From DASPTT01 sp035623275 (lineage in GTDB: Bacteria; Actinomycetota; Acidimicrobiia; Acidimicrobiales; UBA8190), in the NCBI GenBank assembly GCA_035623275.1, contig DASPTT010000099.1, positions 1 to 25,761 of the forward strand: DNA of 25,761 nucleotides, given 5' to 3'. Positions 15,898 through 22,444 of this stretch are shown in pieces. The stretch's first letter is position 1; each line of letters begins with the position of its first letter. The notes under the pieces were generated by a model that made no database searches, had not been told where the DNA came from, and worked only from the letters and a program-made list of their open reading frames with translations. Position numbers and translations under genes: made by a program.

Positions 15898-17093
15898 CGA
15901 CGGCCCCCGCGCCGGACCCGGCCGCGCTGGCGCTGTTCCAGCCATCGGCGGCCGCCGACCCCCATCCGGTGTACGAGCAGCTGCGCGCCGGCGTGGCTTC
16001 GATGGACATCGGGATGGGGCCGCTCGTACTCATCTCCGGCTACAAGGACGTCCACCACGCGCTGCGTCACCCAGAGCTGTTCTCTTCGGCGGAAGACCCG
16101 ATCGACCTCGGCACCTCCCGGCCGCTGATCCCCCTGCAGGTGGACCCCCCCGGCCATGCCCGCTACCGCAGGCTCCTCGACCCGCTGTTCAGCCCGAGGG
16201 CGACCGACGCCATGGAGCCCGACATACGCGAGCTGGCGAGGCGCCTCCTGGACGGGTTCGCGGGCCGGGACGGGTGCGACATCCACACCGAGTTCTCCGT
16301 GCCGTTCCCGTGCACCATCTTCTTACGCCTCTTCGGACTGCCCCTCGAGCACCTCGATCAGTTCCTTGCCTGGAAGGACGCCATCATCCGGCCATCCGTC
16401 GACGACCCCTTCGACATCGAGGCGACGAGGGCCGTGCGCGACCGGGCGGGGTCTGCCATCGACTCCTACTTCGAGGGGGCCATCGGACAGCGTCGGCGGG
16501 CGCCGGGCGACGACCTGTTGAGCCGTTTCGTCACCGCCGAAGTCGGGGGCGAGCGCCTCGACGAGGACGAGGTCCTCGGCATGTGCTACCTCTTCCTGCT
16601 CGGCGGCCTCGACACGGTGACCGCGTCCCTCGACTGCATGGTTGCCCGCCTGGCGACCCACCCCGCCGAACGCCGCCGTCTGGTCGAGGAGCCATCCCTC
16701 GTGGCCTCGGCCGTCGAGGAGCTCCTGCGCTTCGAGACGCCGGTCACGGTCGTGCCCCGCACGGTCAAGACACCCACTGCCGTCGGGGGACACGACCTGC
16801 CAGCGGGCACGCACGTGATGCTGGTCCTCGGGGCCGCCGACACCGACGAACGGGTGTTCTGCGGTGCAGATCGCGTCGACTTCGACCGAGATACCAACCG
16901 CCACTTCGCCTTCGGCGCAGGTCCCCACCGCTGTCTCGGCTCCCATCTGGCTCGCCGGGAGCTGCGCGTGGCCATCGAGGAGCTGCACCGGCGGATTCCG
17001 GACTACGCCGTCGCGCCGGGAGCGAGCCTCACGTACACGCTGGGGATTCGCCAGATCGACCACCTTCCACTCGTCTTCGGGGGGCACGGGTGA
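15894..17093 (+). CDS. Cytochrome P450
   Basis: This is a 399-residue soluble bacterial P450 that would hydroxylate an organic substrate using O2 and two electrons. ATG 15894 overlaps the previous stop and follows GGGGAG. Landmarks are the C-helix VDPPGHARYRRLLDPLFSPR (83-102), the I-helix oxygen-binding LLGGLDTVT (235-243, with Asp240-Thr241), the ExxR pair E276/R279 in VEELLR, and the heme-ligand loop FAFGAGPHRCLGSHLAR with C347. I-helix GGLDT in place of the common AGxDT is a known minor variant. No ferredoxin or ferredoxin reductase is in the operon, so electrons must come from partners encoded elsewhere. Substrate unknown; terpenoid, steroid or fatty-acid-like molecules are typical for such operons. 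Confidence 0.95.
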   Translation: MTTAPAPDPAALALFQPSAAADPHPVYEQLRAGVASMDIGMGPLVLISGYKDVHHALRHPELFSSAEDPIDLGTSRPLIPLQVDPPGHARYRRLLDPLFSPRATDAMEPDIRELARRLLDGFAGRDGCDIHTEFSVPFPCTIFLRLFGLPLEHLDQFLAWKDAIIRPSVDDPFDIEATRAVRDRAGSAIDSYFEGAIGQRRRAPGDDLLSRFVTAEVGGERLDEDEVLGMCYLFLLGGLDTVTASLDCMVARLATHPAERRRLVEEPSLVASAVEELLRFETPVTVVPRTVKTPTAVGGHDLPAGTHVMLVLGAADTDERVFCGADRVDFDRDTNRHFAFGAGPHRCLGSHLARRELRVAIEELHRRIPDYAVAPGASLTYTLGIRQIDHLPLVFGGHG

Positions 17094-18961
17094 CCCGGCG
17101 TGAGGAACCTCCTCGGGGGTCCACCGGAGCCGAGGACTACGAACCCGAGACGGTCCACGCCATGTACCTCGCCGAGCGCGACAAGCGGCTGATCGCTGGT
17201 CGCGCCGACATCTGCGACCTCCGGACCGACGAGCACTTCACCCACTACCGCGACGACCCGTTCACACCGGTCCAAGCGCGCGACCCGGTCACCGACGACG
17301 TGGATGTCGTGATCCTGGGCGGAGGGATCGCCGGGCTCCTCGCCGGCGTCAACCTCCGCAAGGCCGGGAGCGAGCGGATCCGTATCATCGACCAGGCAGG
17401 CGGCATCGGCGGCACCTGGTACTGGAACCAGTACCCGGGGATCATGTGCGACGTCGAGTCCTACATCTACATGCCGATGCTCGAGGAGCTCGACTACGTC
17501 CCCACCAAGCGCTACGCCTTCGGCGAGGAGATCCTGCGCCACCTGGAGGTGATCGCGCAGCGCTTCGACCTCGTGGCCGACGCCCTGTTCCACACCGGCA
17601 TCACCCGCGCCGTGTGGGACGAGGACGCGGCCCAGTGGCGGATCAGCACCGACCGGGGTGACGAGATCAGCTGCCGTCACTACGTCGTGGCCGCGGGGAT
17701 CCTCAACCTCATCAAGCTGCCCGCCATCCCAGGCATGGAGGACTTCGCCGGGCGCTCGTTCCACTCGGCCCGGTGGGACTACGAGTACACCGGCGGCGCG
17801 CCGCACGAGCCCCTCACCAAGCTGGCGGGCAAGACCGTCGCCCTCATCGGCACGGGGGCGACCGGCATCCAGCTGGTCGAGCCGCTGGCCGAGTCGGCCG
17901 AGCACCTATACCTGTTCCAGCGCACGCCGTCGGCCATCGGCGAACGGGGCAACCGGCCCACCGATGCCGCGTTCGCCAGCACGCTCGAGCCGGGCTGGCA
18001 GAAGGCGCGGATGGACAACTTCCAGGCCATCATGATGGGCCGACCCGTCGAGGTGGACCTGGTCGACGACGACTGGACGCACCACTGGGCTGCCGTTCAG
18101 CACCCCCCGCGCCACAAGGGCATGACGAGGGAGGAGTACCTGCGCAGCGCCGAGGAGCTCGACTACTCGATCATGGAATGGCACCGGCACCGGGTCGACG
18201 AGATGGTGACGGACCCGGCAAAGGCAGCGATCGTGAAGCCGTACTACCGGTACCTGTGCAAGCGGCCCTGCTTCCACGACGAGTACCTGCGGGCGCTCGA
18301 CCGCGCCAACGTCACGCTCGTCGACTGCCCCAGGGGGATCGAGCGGGTCACCAAGAAGGGTCTGGTCGTCGACGGCAAGGAGTACGAGGTCGACTGCATC
18401 GTCTTCAGCACCGGTTTCGAGCCCGAGCTCACCCCGCTGCCCCGGCGCGTGGGCCACGAGATCGTCGGTCGGGGCGGGGTGACGCTGGCGGACAAGTGGG
18501 CCGACGGCGCCGCCACCTTGTTCGGGATGATGAGCCGCGGGTTCCCCAACATGTTCGTCATGCCGGCACCCGGTCAGCAGGCGGTTGTGACCGTGAATTA
18601 CACCCAGCTGGCCGAACTGGGCGCCGAGTTCGTCGGTGGGACGGTCGGATTGCTGGCCAAGGGTGGCATCACGATCTTCGACGTGAGCGCCGAGGCCGAG
18701 GAGGCGTGGACGCAGAAGATCGTCGAGTCCTTCGTCGACGCGAGCGCGCTGATGTCGGCCTGCACACCCAGTCGCATCAACAACGAGGGCCACCCCGAGC
18801 TGCTGAACCCTCGCAACGGCAACTACGGGCGGGGGACGGGCGACTGGTTCGCCTACCGCGAGCGCCTCGAGCAGTGGCTCGAAGCGGCCACGTTCGAGGG
18901 CCTGGAGCTCGAGGTCCGGTCCGCGGCGTCCCGAGCGAGCGCCGGCGGCTCGCCCTCGTGA
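17090..18961 (+). CDS. Baeyer-Villiger-type flavin monooxygenase
   Basis: This is a 623-residue class B flavoprotein monooxygenase that inserts one oxygen beside a ketone to give an ester or lactone, using FAD and NADPH. GTG 17090 overlaps the P450 stop (GTGA). Motifs in order: FAD-binding GGGIAG (77-82), GGTWYWNQYPG (107-117), the Baeyer-Villiger fingerprint FAGRSFHSARWD (219-230, matching FxGxxxHxxxW), NADPH-binding GTGATG (254-259), and FSTGFEPEL in the late FAD region. An N-terminal extension of about 70 residues before the first Rossmann fold is like that of larger family members such as the cyclopentadecanone and 4-hydroxyacetophenone enzymes. As the last gene of the operon it could cleave a ketone made after P450 hydroxylation, with the amidohydrolases acting on the product. 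That order is inference. Confidence 0.95.
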   Translation: MTRREEPPRGSTGAEDYEPETVHAMYLAERDKRLIAGRADICDLRTDEHFTHYRDDPFTPVQARDPVTDDVDVVILGGGIAGLLAGVNLRKAGSERIRIIDQAGGIGGTWYWNQYPGIMCDVESYIYMPMLEELDYVPTKRYAFGEEILRHLEVIAQRFDLVADALFHTGITRAVWDEDAAQWRISTDRGDEISCRHYVVAAGILNLIKLPAIPGMEDFAGRSFHSARWDYEYTGGAPHEPLTKLAGKTVALIGTGATGIQLVEPLAESAEHLYLFQRTPSAIGERGNRPTDAAFASTLEPGWQKARMDNFQAIMMGRPVEVDLVDDDWTHHWAAVQHPPRHKGMTREEYLRSAEELDYSIMEWHRHRVDEMVTDPAKAAIVKPYYRYLCKRPCFHDEYLRALDRANVTLVDCPRGIERVTKKGLVVDGKEYEVDCIVFSTGFEPELTPLPRRVGHEIVGRGGVTLADKWADGAATLFGMMSRGFPNMFVMPAPGQQAVVTVNYTQLAELGAEFVGGTVGLLAKGGITIFDVSAEAEEAWTQKIVESFVDASALMSACTPSRINNEGHPELLNPRNGNYGRGTGDWFAYRERLEQWLEAATFEGLELEVRSAASRASAGGSPS

Positions 18962-18998
18962 CCGTTGGCGAGGGGCGGCCCTGGCTGAGCCAGTCGAA

Positions 18999-19556
18999 TC
19001 AGGCAGAAGGACCCTCGTCCGTGGGCGTCTCTCGCTCGTCGAGCAGGCGTTCGCGCTCGTCGGCGATGCGTTCGCGCTCGTCGGCGATTGCCTCCCTATC
19101 GTCACTCAAGGCGTCGCGCCGGTCGGCCATCCGCTCGCGTTCGTCGGCGAACCCGTCCCGCTCGTCTGCGGCAGCCTCGCGTCGGTCGGCGATCCGGTCC
19201 CTCTCGTCGGCAGTCCGGTCCCGCTCGTCTGCAACAGCCTCGCGTCGGTCGGCGATCCGGTCCCTCTCGTCGGCAACCATGCCCTTACGGCTGGCCGTGC
19301 CACGGTCGCTGGTGGCGGTCCTTCGCAGTTGAGCAGCGTCAGCACGTTCGCGGGCGGCGGCTGAACGATCACGTCAGGCCAGGGAACGCTCGGAGGCGGA
19401 GACCACACGATCAAGAGCCAACCTCCCGCGTTCGAGGATGGCTCGTCCCCGCTCTGCCTTGGCCTCGACGCGTTCGAGCTGCGCCTGGGCCCGCTGGAGG
19501 AGCTTGTCGTTCTGGCGCTCCCGATCCGGCTCGGACTCTGGTCCTGACGTGGTCAC
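18999..19556 (-). pseudogene. Heptad-repeat (ADERDRI) coiled-coil gene split by one in-frame TGA
   Basis: Two open segments lie in the same minus-strand frame: 19556 to 19377 (60 residues from a GTG) and 19373 to 18999 (124 codons plus stop), separated only by TGA at 19374-19376. The sequence keeps one character across the stop: ...LALDRVVSASERSLA, stop, RDRSAAARERADAAQLRRT..., then repeating seven-residue units such as ADERDRI, ADRREAV and ADERERM. A CGA-to-TGA change would explain the stop, since Arg fits the pattern. The second segment could restart at ATG 19280 (93 residues). The product would be a very charged, entirely helical coiled-coil protein; similar Asp-Glu-Arg repeat proteins are common in actinobacteria with no fixed function. 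It follows degV on the same strand after 69 bases. Recent pseudogene, sequencing error and stop readthrough cannot be told apart here. Confidence 0.6.
19155..19280. repeat. 63-bp tandem repeat, two copies
   Basis: Copies at 19155-19217 and 19218-19280 are nearly identical, differing at about two internal positions and at the last few bases. Each encodes 21 residues, that is three heptads, of the coiled-coil protein. Less perfect 21-bp units continue on the lower-coordinate side to about 19020. Confidence 0.85.
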
Positions 19557-19625
19557 CGAACCAGCTTGCCCCTTCGCCGAGCCATCCGGGTCGTGCCGCC
19601 TGCGCGCATCGGCTGGCGGTGATCC

Positions 19626-20495
19626 TCACGGTCGCGCGTCTGTGCTCATCTCCTGCGCAGCGGCGATCCAGCTGACGCCGATCATCTCGGCACCCCCATG
19701 CGTACCGATCACGGCCCCTATTCTGCCAACCCGAAACGTCCCTCGGGGAAAGTCGGGAGCAATGAGAGCAAGGAATCCATCGATGTCGGGGGCTTCACCG
19801 TGCATCACCGCCACACGCTCGATCGGCCCTGCGGCACGCATACGTTCGTAGAGCCATTCCATGGCCCGCTTGCGGGTGCGGGCCCGACCGGCTTCCTGGA
19901 CGGCACCACCACTGACGTCGATCAGCGGCTTGATGGATAGAAGCGATCCCACGATCGCCTTTGCCCCTCCGATGCGCCCACCTCTTTTTAGGTTCTCCAC
20001 CGTGTTGAGCGCGGCGATGACGTGTGTCCGTGGAACGAGGTCGGCGACTCGCTGGCGCACGCGCTCGGCGTCAGCTCCGTCCCTGGCCGCCTGGGCTGCC
20101 TCCAAGACGAGCGTGCCGAGTCCACTAGACACAGCCCGGCTGTCGATTACCTCGACTCGCATTCGTCCCTTGCAGGTCGCCGCGGCAGTTTGGGCCGACT
20201 GGTAGGTGTTCGACAACGCGCTGGAAAGGGTGAGGCAGATCACGGCGTCAGCACCAGCGTCGCTTGCATTGCAAAACGCCCGCTCGAAGGCGCCGGGCGA
20301 TGGGCACGCCGTCTGGGGTAGTACGTCAGAGTCCGCCATTCTCTTGTAGAACTCCTCGACACTGAGGTTCCGACGGTCGGTGAACTCCTCGTCCCCAAAG
20401 CGGATGCTCAGCGGGACGATCTCGATGTTGAGCGGAGCCGTCTCATCGGGATCGAGGTCGCACGAGCTGTCACTTACGACGTAGACACCGGACAT
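19626..20495 (-). CDS. DegV family fatty-acid-binding protein
   Basis: This is a 289-residue DegV-fold protein. In Gram-positive bacteria such proteins (FakB) bind a fatty acid and present it to the kinase FakA. ATG 20495 has an AAGGAGG site at ideal spacing. Family marks are VVSDSSCDLD at the N-terminus, a T-x-x-P-S-P motif (QTACPSPGAFERAF), LSSALSNTYQSAQTAA, the VIDSRAVSSGLGTLVLEAA helix, and LKRGGRIGGAKAIVGSLLSIKPLI, which lines the lipid pocket. The last part, IGAVIGTHGGAEMIGVSW, ends the second domain. No fakA-like kinase is in the window. The local base composition looks less GC-rich than the flanking oxidase and replication genes. It is downstream of the csp gene and the small coiled gene on the same strand and may share their transcript. 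Confidence 0.92.
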   Translation of the reverse strand: MSGVYVVSDSSCDLDPDETAPLNIEIVPLSIRFGDEEFTDRRNLSVEEFYKRMADSDVLPQTACPSPGAFERAFCNASDAGADAVICLTLSSALSNTYQSAQTAAATCKGRMRVEVIDSRAVSSGLGTLVLEAAQAARDGADAERVRQRVADLVPRTHVIAALNTVENLKRGGRIGGAKAIVGSLLSIKPLIDVSGGAVQEAGRARTRKRAMEWLYERMRAAGPIERVAVMHGEAPDIDGFLALIAPDFPRGTFRVGRIGAVIGTHGGAEMIGVSWIAAAQEMSTDARP

Positions 20496-20529
20496 CGGAG
20501 TTACCTCCTTGCGGCAGGGTCCCCAGCGG

Positions 20530-20751
20530 TCACGGCAGGGAAGCGCGCAGCTTCGCCAGTGCCTGCAACCGACGTTCCATCTTCTCAGGGTCGGCGGCGT
20601 CTCGGGTCCTGATGCGGGCTTCCAGTTCGTCGAGGCGAGCGGACTCTCGTTGGACCAGGCGACGGCGTTCCTCACCCTCCCGCTGTCGCAGGGCCCGCAA
20701 GAAGGCGGCCTGCGCATCGACAGAGCGCTTGAACCCCAGACTGCTGGCCAC
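20530..20751 (-). CDS. Small coiled-coil protein, start uncertain
   Basis: From GTG 20751 this gives 73 residues, mostly a long charged helix (RALRQREGEERRRLVQRESARLDELEARIR...). The true protein probably begins further upstream: the same frame continues with protein-like sequence, including LALRDTGRTYAAVASSLGFKRS, which reads like a helix-turn-helix-type LG-F unit joined directly to the coil. However, no ATG, GTG or TTG occurs in that extension as far as about 20890, the end of csp. A frameshift, a lost start or a rare start codon is possible. It lies 34 bases before degV on the same strand. No function is known to me. Confidence 0.5.
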   Translation of the reverse strand: MASSLGFKRSVDAQAAFLRALRQREGEERRRLVQRESARLDELEARIRTRDAADPEKMERRLQALAKLRASLP

Positions 20752-20887
20752 GGCGGCATAGGTCCTGCCTGTGTCGCGCAGCGCGAGGGCTTGTTCGTCG
20801 GAACTCGACCGAGGCGCTGGCTTCGAGGAGGCCGGGCGATCCCGGCGCTCCTCGAAACCACGGCGCCCTTCGTTGTTGTCGCCCCGC

Positions 20888-21091
20888 CTAGGCAGGACGC
20901 ACCGACTTGGCCTGCGGACCCTTCTGTCCTTGCTCCGACTCGAACTGCACGCGCTGGCCCTCGGCCAGCTCCCGATAGCCCGAGCCCTCGATCGCCGAGA
21001 AGTGGACGAATACGTCGGATGTGCCGTCGTCGGGCGTCACGAATCCATAGCCCTTCGACGCGTTGAACCACTTGACAGTGCCTTGGGGCAT
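20888..21091 (-). CDS. csp: Cold-shock protein, CspA family
   Basis: This is a 67-residue single-domain RNA/DNA-binding protein that melts mRNA structure and is often induced by cold or stationary phase. It has RNP1 (KGYGFV, residues 13-18) and RNP2 (VFVHF, 27-31), plus the usual MPQGTVKWFN start. Length and sequence are typical. The start codon ATG 21091 is preceded by a weak ACGAGG site and overlaps one arm of a 10-bp inverted repeat. A candidate promoter TTGACA-16-TATGTG lies just upstream. It heads the minus-strand group that includes the small coiled gene and degV. Confidence 0.96.
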   Translation of the reverse strand: MPQGTVKWFNASKGYGFVTPDDGTSDVFVHFSAIEGSGYRELAEGQRVQFESEQGQKGPQAKSVRPA

Positions 21092-21153
21092 GCCATTGCC
21101 TCGTTTCTCCACGCACATACTTGCGGGAGACACCATGTCAACCGGCAATGGCA
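21091..21153 (-). promoter_or_regulatory. csp promoter bracketed by a 10-bp inverted repeat
   Basis: On the minus strand, TTGACA (21141-21136) and TATGTG (21119-21114) are 16 bases apart. TGCCATTGCC lies just upstream of the -35, and its exact complement GGCAATGGCA just before and into the start codon (21100-21091). The promoter therefore sits between the two arms, 43 bases apart. If transcription starts after this -10, the upstream arm is not in the RNA and the repeat would work at the DNA level. A transcript from further upstream could fold over the start codon. Confidence 0.6.
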
Positions 21154-21306
21154 AACGGCCTGCGTGATCCACCGAGCGCCGTTTGGCAGCATAGCGCCCT
21201 GTCATCCGAGACGGTCCGGTCGCCCCTGCCCGGGACCGCCAGTCCCCGGGAACCGGTGGCTTGCGGTCATCGTCCCAGTCAGGGCCATCCCGTGACCCCT
21301 TGCATG

Positions 21307-21335
21307 GGCCACCGGGCTTACACCCGGGAATGGCC
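21307..21335 (-). terminator. Possible terminator after tRNA-Ser(CGA)
   Basis: GGCCA-CCGGG and CCCGG-gaa-TGGCC form a bulged 10-bp stem around CTTACA, 32 bases beyond the tRNA 3' end in its direction of transcription. There is no T run, so this is tentative. Confidence 0.4.
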
Positions 21336-21366
21336 ATCACGCAGCACAGCACCACAGCACAGCCAG

Positions 21367-21453
21367 CGGAGGAGGTGGGATTCGAACCCACGGTGGCCTT
21401 GCGACCACAACGGTTTTCGAGACCGTCCGATTCGTCCGCTCTCGCACTCCTCC
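21367..21453 (-). tRNA. tRNA-Ser (anticodon CGA)
   Basis: The RNA is 87 bases including discriminator G, with no encoded CCA. The acceptor stem GGAGGAG pairs with CTCCTCC. The anticodon stem ACGGT/ACCGT holds loop CTCGAAA, giving anticodon CGA for UCG codons. A long variable arm, as required for serine tRNAs, follows, and the T-arm has GGTTCGAATCC. The acceptor and T-arm are the same as in the other serine tRNA 645 bases away. Confidence 0.97.
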
Positions 21454-21558
21454 ACCTGGGCCTCACCGGCGCGGCGCCTCCGTCGGCCGCCGCTCCCCGA
21501 AGCACAGGGACCGCCATTTTGGCATGACGGCCGATGGCCGCTCGCCCCGGCGCCCAGA

Positions 21559-22023
21559 TCAGCGACGCGTCCCGAAGAACGTCGACAGCAGGGCCCCGGC
21601 CGCCTCTTCGAGGACCCCGCCCGTGACCGCCACCTCGTGGTTCAGCCGCGGGTCGCCGCAGAGCTGGTAGAGCGACCCGACTGCGCCCGCCTTGGGGTCC
21701 GTCGCCCCGAACACCAGGCGGGCCAGGCGCGACGCCACCAGCGCACCCGCGCACATGGGGCAGGGCTCCAGGGTCACCACCATGGTCGCGGCGTCGAGCC
21801 GCCAGGTCCCGAGGGCGGCGGCCGCGTCGCGAAGCGCCAGGATCTCGGCGTGGGCGGTGGGGTCGGTGAGGCGCTCGCGCTCGTTGTGCCGGCGGGCCAC
21901 TACCTCGCCCTTCACGGCCACCACCGCGCCCACCGGCACGTCACCGTGGGCGCTGGCCGCGCCCGCCTCGGCCAGGGCCAGGCGCATCAGTGCCTCGTCG
22001 TCGTGGTCAGGGGGCGAGAGCAT
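21559..22023 (-). CDS. tadA: tRNA-specific adenosine deaminase
   Basis: TadA converts the wobble adenosine 34 of tRNA-Arg(ACG) to inosine, letting one tRNA read CGU, CGC and CGA. The 154-residue chain has the zinc and catalytic motif TAHAE (H58, E60) and PCPMC (C88, C91), plus RHNERE and DPTAHAEILAL typical of TadA rather than other cytidine/deoxycytidylate deaminases. ATG 22023 begins MLSPPDHDDEALMRLALAEAG, matching the usual N-terminal helix; the frame stays open upstream through the tRNA gene but that part is tRNA sequence. No clear ribosome site is seen. It is flanked by two serine tRNA genes on the same strand, and a strong hairpin lies between it and the upstream one. No arginine tRNA gene is in the window. 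Confidence 0.95.
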   Translation of the reverse strand: MLSPPDHDDEALMRLALAEAGAASAHGDVPVGAVVAVKGEVVARRHNERERLTDPTAHAEILALRDAAAALGTWRLDAATMVVTLEPCPMCAGALVASRLARLVFGATDPKAGAVGSLYQLCGDPRLNHEVAVTGGVLEEAAGALLSTFFGTRR

Positions 22024-22054
22024 GGTGTCGGCTCGCGGATCGGCGGACGGGCCC

Positions 22055-22083
22055 GCGACCGGCAGGTGCCACCTGCCGGTCGC
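22055..22083 (-). terminator. Perfect 13-bp hairpin between tRNA-Ser(GGA) and tadA
   Basis: GCGACCGGCAGGT and its exact complement flank a three-base GCC loop. It starts 15 bases after the tRNA 3' end in the transcribed direction and ends 32 bases before tadA. It probably terminates the tRNA transcript; partial readthrough would supply tadA mRNA. Confidence 0.7.
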
Positions 22084-22097
22084 CGGCACGCTGGACG

Positions 22098-22182
22098 CGG
22101 AGGAGGTGGGATTTGAACCCACGGTGAGTCTCCCCACACACGATTTCCAATCGTGCCGATTCGGCCGCTCTCGCACTCCTCC
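22098..22182 (-). tRNA. tRNA-Ser (anticodon GGA)
   Basis: The RNA is 85 bases including discriminator G. The acceptor stem GGAGGAG/CTCCTCC and the T-arm match the CGA isoacceptor. The anticodon stem CACGA/TCGTG holds loop TTGGAAA, giving anticodon GGA for UCC and UCU. The long variable arm contains a GGGGAG/CTC-type pairing. Confidence 0.97.
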
Positions 22183-22213
22183 GGGGGCTGCCCGGGGCAG
22201 CAGGTGGGGAGGC

Positions 22214-22219
22214 TATCGT
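22214..22219 (+). promoter_or_regulatory. -10 box of the SRP RNA gene
   Basis: TATCGT fits TANNNT and predicts a transcript start near 22226-22227, which is just where the long SRP RNA helix begins. No clear -35 was found. Confidence 0.55.
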
Positions 22220-22226
22220 CTCGGCG

Positions 22227-22366
22227 GCGTCCCCGGTGGTCCGTGCGGCGGCCGGGTCCTGCGCAACGGGCGCTCGTGAACCGAGTCAGGGCCGGAAGGC
22301 AGCAGCTCTCAGCGGGTCCGTCCGTGTGCCGTAGCCAACCTGGCCGTCGCACCGATCACCGGGGAC
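22227..22366 (+). ncRNA. ffs: Signal recognition particle RNA (small SRP RNA)
   Basis: The RNA partner of Ffh (SRP54), which targets membrane and secreted proteins. The domain IV core GTCAGGGCCGGAAGGCAGCAGC is present at about 22289-22310, with the GGAA loop and the asymmetric AGCAGC strand that binds Ffh. The flanks fold back: GGCCGGGT (22250-22257) pairs with ACCTGGCC (22338-22345), and an outer helix beginning CCCCGGTG (22231) pairs with CACCGGGG (ending 22364), one mismatch over about 19 positions. That gives one long hairpin of roughly 135-140 bases, the small bacterial type. Ends are inferred from pairing and from the upstream TATCGT. It lies directly before dnaX, a classic position. 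Confidence 0.9.
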
Positions 22367-22431
22367 CGCACCCGGCCCGCCGCGCCCACCCGTGGGGTTC
22401 CGTGCCATCGTGGGGCCGTCACGCCCGCCGG

Positions 22432-22437
22432 TAGGCT
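22432..22437 (+). promoter_or_regulatory. Candidate leaderless -10 box of dnaX
   Basis: TAGGCT stands exactly seven bases before ATG 22445 and there is no Shine-Dalgarno sequence. The box and spacing match those before the start at 8652. Confidence 0.55.
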
Positions 22438-22444
22438 GCGCCCG

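Noticed and set aside
21092..21754. Long N-terminal extension of the csp frame
   Set aside because: It reads through a tRNA gene; cold-shock proteins of this type are about 67 residues and begin MPQGTVKWF.
22024..22176. N-terminal extension of tadA to a start at 22176
   Set aside because: The extra codons are the tRNA-Ser(GGA) gene and the hairpin after it; conserved TadA sequence starts near ATG 22023.
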